NCBI GenBank assembly: GCA_027625915.1
Contig: JANTQA010000023.1
Location: forward strand, 12,338,001 to 12,402,000
Direction: 5' to 3'
From: Anaeramoeba flamelloides
Lineage: Eukaryota; Metamonada; Anaeramoebidae
DNA: 64,000 nt
Every line of letters begins with the position of its first letter. The first letter of the stretch is position 1. The translations under genes and the position numbers were made by a program. A model generated the notes under the pieces. It saw nothing but the letters and a program-made list of their open reading frames with translations. It was not told the DNA's origin and did not search any database. Shown here one piece after another: positions 59,201 through 64,000 of this stretch.

Positions 59201-61497
59201 AAATACACAAAGTGCTGAGTTTTTTTAAGAATAAGAATTGGGTTTCGAAATTTTTCTTTTGAGTTGCTTTGCTTTTTTTTTTTGCAATTTTTTATCTTTT
59301 TAAAAGTTTACCAAATCTTGTTTTCGCAAAACAACAGGACAAGATACTGATTAGACAGCAAAACCCCAGTCCAGGTAACGACTCGACAGATTGAACAAAA
59401 AGTACAATTCGGTTCACGTTGGTTGGTTTCAGATCACATTTGTTGGATTCAGTTGTCTACAGTTGCATAAACCCAGTTCAATTCGTTTTAGATCTCATCA
59501 GAACAAGCTAGTTTAAGATCTAATCATGAACAAGTACACCAATTCTTATAATGAGTTTTAATACCTTCTCCAAACACTTTTAAAAACCAAAAGAGGTGGA
59601 ACCTAAGGAACAAAATGAACTCAAACAACTTAAAAAGGGAAATTTGAAAAAGTTAAAAAGTATAATAAACAAAATACTTTAATTTATTTTTCCTGATAGA
59701 AAAAATAGAAAGTTTACTTCTCTTAAAATAAAATCAATTAATCGATCAATAATTAAATGATTTGAAAATAAATTTGCAAATTGAATGAAAATTAAGTATT
59801 GTGAATCTTTTAACTATTTCAAAAAAAAACAATGTATTCGAGTTTATTAACATATATATTCGAAAAAATAATTAATAAAATTAAAAACTGAAATGAAAAT
59901 TAATATCTGGATACTTATAAATCTAACATTATATATTTACCCAATGCTTTAATTAATACTAGGAATTCAAGAAAATAAACAAAGCCAACAGAAAGAAAGA
60001 AAAACGGGAAAATTAACGGAAAAGGAACTTTTGAATAAAAATTTGAGTTTAAATATGATGAAGTGTAAAGTTGAACATTCCAAAATGAATTTAGAAGAAG
60101 CTAAAAATAATTTATGGAAATTAAGTAAAATGATGGAGGATTCAAAAACAGAAGAACAAAATAATTCATCGTTTTGGGCATCATTTTATAACAACTTGGG
60201 ATGTGTTGACTTGAAGAATAATAAACCAGGCTCTGCATTGTTTTATTTTAAAAAGGCATTGATTGCAAACTCACAAATATGTAATAACGAAAAGACATTA
60301 AATAATTTTTCAAAGGATAAAAGAAGTGAAATAATGTACAACACGGGCCTGTGTTTAACTTTGCTTGGAAAGCCACAAAACGCATTTCAATTTTTCCAGG
60401 GAGCATTGGTATGCTTATACAATAGACCCAGAGCGTGGATAAGATTAGCTGAATGTTGCTTATTAGAACATTTTAGATTAATAAAGGATAAAAAACAAAA
60501 GGACAGCCTCAACCGTTTAGTTAAAAGGGTTATCGGGCAGGGCCAATCGAGAACAGTTATACTTCAAACTGAGGACGGGCCAAATGATGGATTGAATATT
60601 AACGAAGAATCTGTTAGCTTTGAAGATATTGTGTCCAGCAATGTTGGAGATTTACAATTCCATGGGATACCTGTTCAATCAATGAGTTTAGATTACGCTT
60701 CAAAGGCAGCTTCAAATTCGATTATAATCTCTGAAAAATTATTAAAAAAAGTTAATAATCAAAAACAAAAATTTTCAGGAACAAATATTCAGAATAAAAA
60801 TTCAAAAATTAATGAAAATACAAAAACTTTGAAGAATGAAAAAAACGGAAATGTAAAGGAAAATGAAAAACAGGATGAACAACAAAAAAACGAAAATAAT
60901 AGTAATTTAAATAGTAAATCGACAACAACATATATAAATATTGATCATGAAAATTTATCAAAAAATGATCAAACCTTAAAGCAAGATCTTGAACATGGTT
61001 TATTATTATTAAGTTATATATCTTTGTGTTGCCAAAATCCTGTAACTGCATTATCAAGCGCCAAAATGCTATTAAATTATAAACCAGAACCTTATAGAGA
61101 ATATTTGGCAAATATTTATGCTGCAGAAGCCTGCTGTTTATTAAATAACCCAAAATTGGCAAAGGAGTATATCTCGAAAAGTTTACAAAAAAGAAGATAC
61201 CAAGTTGAAAAATTATTAAAAGGTCCTAAAAATTTGGAAATTATGACACCAAAGGAATTTGAATCAAATTGGTCGGGTTGTGTGACAGCTTTAAATATGG
61301 CCTTTGTTTCAATTTTGCAAAATGATATACAGACAGCATCAGAATATATTAAGCAAGCCTCTAGAATGTTCCCAAATTCTCCTCTTGTTTTATTGTATTG
61401 TGTATATCTTGAACTTACTAATAATAATATACAAAACGCTTTGGAGTTATTGAAAAGTTGCCATGCTTTTTATCCTTTAGAAAACACACAAAAATAA
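53289..61497 (+). CDS. CNOT10: CCR4-NOT transcription complex subunit 10 homologue; join(53289..53916,59963..61497)
   Basis: Two exons give 720 residues, close to the size of animal CNOT10. Exon 1 (residues 1-209) starts MNLAHRLFTQKKYNEASQQI and includes VIYNQAVINYQLKRYQKSA, TPR-like helices typical of the N-terminal half. Exon 2 starts after ACTAG at 59962 and carries the diagnostic blocks YNNLGCVDLKNNKPGSALFY, FKKAL, YNTGLCLTLLGKPQNAFQFF, RAWIRLAECCL, VIGQGQSRTVI, GIPVQSMSLDYA, YLANIYAAEACCLLN and VYLELTNNNIQNALELL. These match the order in the family. The donor is CAAA|GTAAAA; phase 1 to 2 fits and gives Arg210. CNOT10 pairs with CNOT11 to form a module of the CCR4-NOT deadenylase, acting in cytoplasmic mRNA decay. 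A 70-residue Asn/Lys-rich insert (about 275-345) breaks the TPR array. The TTG at 60031 is not a start; the frame is open back to the splice site. Confidence 0.9.
54643..56728. mobile_element. TIR element, copy B, with a nested transposon
   Basis: The left end is CAAGTAAGTACATTTTTCA and the right end AAAATGTACTTACTTGA, inverted to each other. It is collinear with copy A (33928-35949) on both sides of the nested element; for example AACAAATTTATCTGGAA and CTAGATCCAAAACC occur in both. Without the nested element it is about 1.2 kb. It lacks an intact gene. Confidence 0.8.
55084..55948. mobile_element. 865-bp transposon with about 165-bp TIRs, flanked by TTA
   Basis: Left CCATTGTGAAAAAAATTTGG and right, its reverse complement, ending CACAATGG. 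The inverted repeats remain nearly identical for about 165 bp (one early difference, GTCAGTC versus GTCGGTC). TTA flanks both sides, fitting a 3-bp target duplication as in PIF/Harbinger-type elements, though the family is not proven. A second, truncated copy is at 2000-2629. There is no transposase gene. Confidence 0.85.
57163..57414 (+). pseudogene. Coding-like relic inside the CNOT10 intron
   Basis: An open frame without ATG reads SLNRYLYFLNENNFKLLSCC, then KSYQKFRSFIHGSDLKYEKY and RNDWKESIKSILSKKIKEKI, ending in TAA. The residue mix is more protein-like than neighbouring open frames, but Lys-rich. No family recognised; perhaps a transposon fragment. Confidence 0.3.
57899..57926. repeat. 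CTTCTAT minisatellite
   Basis: About four units of CTTCTAT, the last one altered (CTTCTTT), in the CNOT10 intron. Confidence 0.85.
58616..58695. repeat. Foldback repeat next to the decamer array
   Basis: It starts CATTAGGTTTTTTTTTAATA and closes with CTCAAATTAAAAAAAACCGC and a further GTTAGG. It is the same hairpin family as 11370-11450. Confidence 0.6.
58771..58820. repeat. Decamer tandem repeat GGCACTCTAC x5
   Basis: Five consecutive 10-bp units: GGCATTCTAC, GGCACTCTAC, GGCACTCTAC, GGCACTTGAC, GGCACTTTCT. It is one of the most GC-rich short tracts in the window and lies inside the CNOT10 intron. Confidence 0.9.
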
Positions 61498-62946
61498 TTA
61501 AATTCAGATACTTTTCATCTTTTTATTTTATTTTTTTTTTTATTTCCAACTATTAAAAAAGAATATGTTTTTTATGACAAATCCGGTATTTTTTTTATCA
61601 AATCCTGTATTTTTGAAAATAATCATTTGTTTTCAAAAAAAAAAAAAGTACTTAATCATTCTCTTCTCCTCTCAAAAATATTTTGAAATGATTCATTGAC
61701 TTTTAAAATGTAATTTTTTTTTCAAAAAATTTATTTTCTAATTTAGAATAAAAACCTTTGGAAACCTGATTAATGTGTAATTTTTGCGAATTACAAACTC
61801 AAGTGTTTAAATAAACTCCAATTTAACATTTTTTAACACATCAAAATCCAATTTTTGAAAAAAAAAATCCTATTTAATCAATTCTTGAAGAAGTACCAAA
61901 TTAGAACCATTTGCGAATTGAAATGTTAACAATTGTTTTTAAATTACAATGCTCACAAAACAAAAAATAAAAAATTATCAATTCTAATAAATCAAAAGTG
62001 TGTTAAAAATTTTGAAAATGGGCAAAGCAAAAAAAAATTATTGTTAAATTTTTGGAATTTATATTTAGGAATATTGATCGATCAAAGATGAGAAACCATC
62101 CTTGTAATTTTATTTGGTTTGTTCTATTTTTAACAACCCAACTTTAACATCATATCAATTGTTGAAAAAAATTTGATCTGAACTAAACAAGTTATGTTAT
62201 TCAAAAAATAAAATCAAACCAAAAAACTAAAAGATGAAAAATTAATTGAAATATTTTCTGAAAAATCAACATTAAACTCTTTTTCAGTCAAATTGACCCA
62301 TTTTAATTGAAGAAATAGAAATGGTTTTTGAATTTAAATCATTATTCTTCTCAAAATAATTTTTCAATTTGCTATTCTGATAATTTTTTCTAAATTTTTT
62401 TTTTTTGTATTTTGTTTCTTATTTTTTTTTTCTTTTATTTCTTTCTAATTTTTTTTTTCTCATTTGTTTTTTAAAAGTGAATTAGAAAAATAAAAATCCC
62501 CAAAAATTCCAAATTAACTTAAAATGAGAAAAATAATGCTTTGTATTTTCTTTTAAAATTCAGACTTAAATTTAAAACATATTATTGTCAAAAAATTTAT
62601 TTTTCCAAAGAAATTGAGAAATTTTGCACAAGACATTCCAATGAAAGTGGCCTAAATTTTTTTTTTACAATTATTTTTTTTGAAATTTATGGTTTGTTCA
62701 GATATTTCTTTTATGAATCTCAAGCTCCAATCTGAAGTTTATTATTGTTCTTATTTCTAAACAATCATAGTTGGGTTTATTCTTAAAAAAAAGTGAATTA
62801 TTCATTTCTGGCTAGGATCCTTTGAGTGAAATGGAGTTTATAAGTTATTTGGACGAAAGTGTGATATTTTGGATCTTTTAACTTTTTTAACTCAGTGGAA
62901 TATTATTTCAATTGGAATGGATTTATTATTAAGGATTAAATCATTA

Positions 62947-63142
62947 CAGTCAGTTCCACTTTTAAGGCACAAACTTTCAACGAAAATTAAGGCACAATAA
63001 AAATCTCAAATTAAGGCACAAAATTCAGATTCTAGTAAAAATAAATTGTAAAAAAAAACTTAAAAATTTTGTGCCTTAATTTGAGATTTTTTTGTGCCTT
63101 AATTTTCGTTGAAAGTTTGTGCCTAAAAAGTGGAACTGACTG
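62947..63142. mobile_element. Palindromic MITE with CAGTCAGTTCCAC ends, intact copy, TA-flanked
   Basis: Left TA-CAGTCAGTTCCACTTTTAAG and right AAAAGTGGAACTGACTG-TA are perfect inverted ends flanked by TA. The arms extend inward about 80 bp with AAGGCACAAA units in inverted order. At 196 bp it is non-autonomous. The TA flanks point to a Tc1/mariner-type transposase acting in trans. Confidence 0.88.
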
Positions 63143-63284
63143 TAAAAAATAAATCCACACAATTTGAGACATAATTAAATAATAAATAGTTCTAGGTCGA
63201 ATTCTCAAGTATATTTAACAACTTATTTGATATGATAATAAGATCAGGAAACAATTTTATTGTGGAGTGTGATCATGTTCCCTA

Positions 63285-63800
63285 GAGTACCTAGGTTGAT
63301 TTTTTTTTTTGAAATAAAAAAAAAATTATTAAATTTTCTTTTAATTTCAAAAATCAAAAGAAAAAACTAACGGCGTTTTTCATGAGGTTTTCTATTTTTT
63401 GTTATGTTAAGTGTTCTAGGTTTTTTTGAGGTTTTCTATTTTATTTATGAAGTATTCTAGGTTTTTTTTTACTTTAGTAATAAACTGAAAATTTATTAAA
63501 ATTTTCTGTTTATTTCTTTAGTAAAAAAAACCTGAGGAAAATCTATTGATTTTCTACACAATTAGAAAAATCAAAAAAAAAAATAACGAAATTATCCGTC
63601 TATCGATTTTTTAAATAAACCGTAAACTGAAGAAAACCAAATGACACTTTTCAATAATTTAAAAGAATATTTTAAGCTTGAATTTCACTCTATTCTAATA
63701 AATTCTTGAAAAAATAATGGTGTTCATTTTTACTTTAATAAACCAAAAATTTAATAATTTTTTTTTTTATTTCAAAAATTAAAAGAAACCTAAAGGCAAA
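63285..63800. repeat. Cluster of three foldback repeats
   Basis: Successive hairpins start CCTAGGTTGATTTTTTTTTT, TTCTAGGTTTTTTTTACTTT and TTCATTTTTACTTTAATAAA, and each closes with an A-rich complement (…AAAAGAAAAAACTAACG, GTAAAAAAAACCTGAGG, TTAAAAGAAACCTAAAGG). They belong to the family seen at 11370. Confidence 0.6.
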
Positions 63801-64000
63801 TAAGAGGATTAAAAAACCACTCAGTCCAATAATAATAAAAAAAAAATTAACATTTTTTTTTCAAATTTATTTTTAATAAAAACAAAACAATATTAATAAG
63901 AATACATTTGAATATTAAAGTAATATATAAAATTAAAAAAAAAACATATTGTTCAAAAATAAGAAATAAATAATCATAAAAAGAAGAAAAAGATATGATA

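Larger units (their letters stand above)
53917..59962 (+). other. 6.0 kb intron of the CNOT10 gene
   Basis: It contains a CT-rich tract just after the donor, the 2.1 kb TIR element B with a nested 865-bp transposon, a possible coding relic (57163-57414), a CTTCTAT minisatellite (57899-57926), a foldback hairpin (58616-58695) and a GGCACTCTAC decamer array (58771-58820). The two exon-encoded halves are collinear with CNOT10 without a visible gap, so no middle exon is needed. Confidence 0.87.
61498..64000. other. Intergenic right end of the window, repeats only
   Basis: It follows the CNOT10 stop. It contains one arm of the GATCGATCAA repeat (about 61905-62230, with AATGTTAACAATTGTTTTTA and AATATTGATCGATCAAAGAT), the best palindromic MITE (62947-63142) and three hairpins of the foldback family (63285-63800). 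The open frame 62541-62735 is low-complexity. No gene is visible to the window end. Confidence 0.6.

Noticed and set aside
60031-60033. TTG at 60031 as start of a separate TPR protein
   Set aside because: The frame continues upstream to AG at 59962, and the protein is the second half of the CNOT10 homologue begun at 53289.
60809-61162. 117-residue minus-strand open frame in CNOT10 exon 2
   Set aside because: It is a shadow of the conserved plus-strand coding frame.
1-64000. Alternative genetic code (reassigned stop codons)
   Set aside because: TAA and TAG both end genes at the expected C-termini and no conserved domain contains an in-frame stop once introns are removed.
1-64000. tRNA, rRNA or CRISPR features
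   Set aside because: No clover-leaf with a GTTCGA-type T arm, no conserved rRNA segment and no regularly spaced direct repeats were seen.

Overview
The window is nuclear DNA from a microbial eukaryote with an extremely AT-rich genome. The evidence is seven protein genes with spliceosomal GT-AG introns, eukaryote-only families (an oxysterol-binding-protein relative, CCR4-NOT subunit 10, a 7TM-RGS receptor, a RING-H2 ligase), Asn/Gln/Lys-rich low-complexity protein stretches, and a dense load of small inverted-repeat transposons. TAA and TAG both end genes and no stop codon has to be read through in any conserved domain, so the standard code is used. A membrane iron-sulfur protein of bacterial type and the amoeba-like gene content would suit an anaerobic amoeboid protist such as Anaeramoeba, but that is an inference only. 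I saw no tRNA, rRNA, CRISPR or prokaryotic operon.

Layout: (1) 1-262, minus strand, the 5' end of an unrecognised gene running off the left edge. (2) 3815-10877, plus, a 574-residue 7TM receptor with a C-terminal RGS domain in three exons, including a 5.2 kb intron. (3) 15630-22530, minus, a 914-residue basic, Asn-rich protein with three copies of an unassigned, winged-helix-like repeat, in three exons with a 3.3 kb intron. (4) 29195-30654, plus, a 292-residue NapH/YccM-type membrane [4Fe-4S] protein in three exons with short introns. (5) 32436-39734, plus, a 343-residue RING-H2 protein whose RING domain is cut in half by a 6.3 kb intron. (6) 41850-49162, minus, a 439-residue oxysterol-binding-protein-related lipid-transfer protein in four exons, including a 4.1 kb intron that holds a dead reverse transcriptase. 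(7) 53289-61497, plus, a 720-residue CNOT10 homologue in two exons split by a 6.0 kb intron.

The striking feature is the gene architecture. Five of the six complete genes carry one intron of 3.3-6.3 kb, and most of these introns are packed with transposons: TIR elements, MITEs, nested insertions and coding relics. All splice joints proposed here keep phase and restore a known domain or an internal repeat. The genes look functionally unrelated (signalling, probable chromatin or DNA binding, redox, ubiquitination, lipid transfer, mRNA deadenylation), as expected for a eukaryotic chromosome. Intergenic stretches of 1.8-6.7 kb contain repeat relics and no further gene that I can support.
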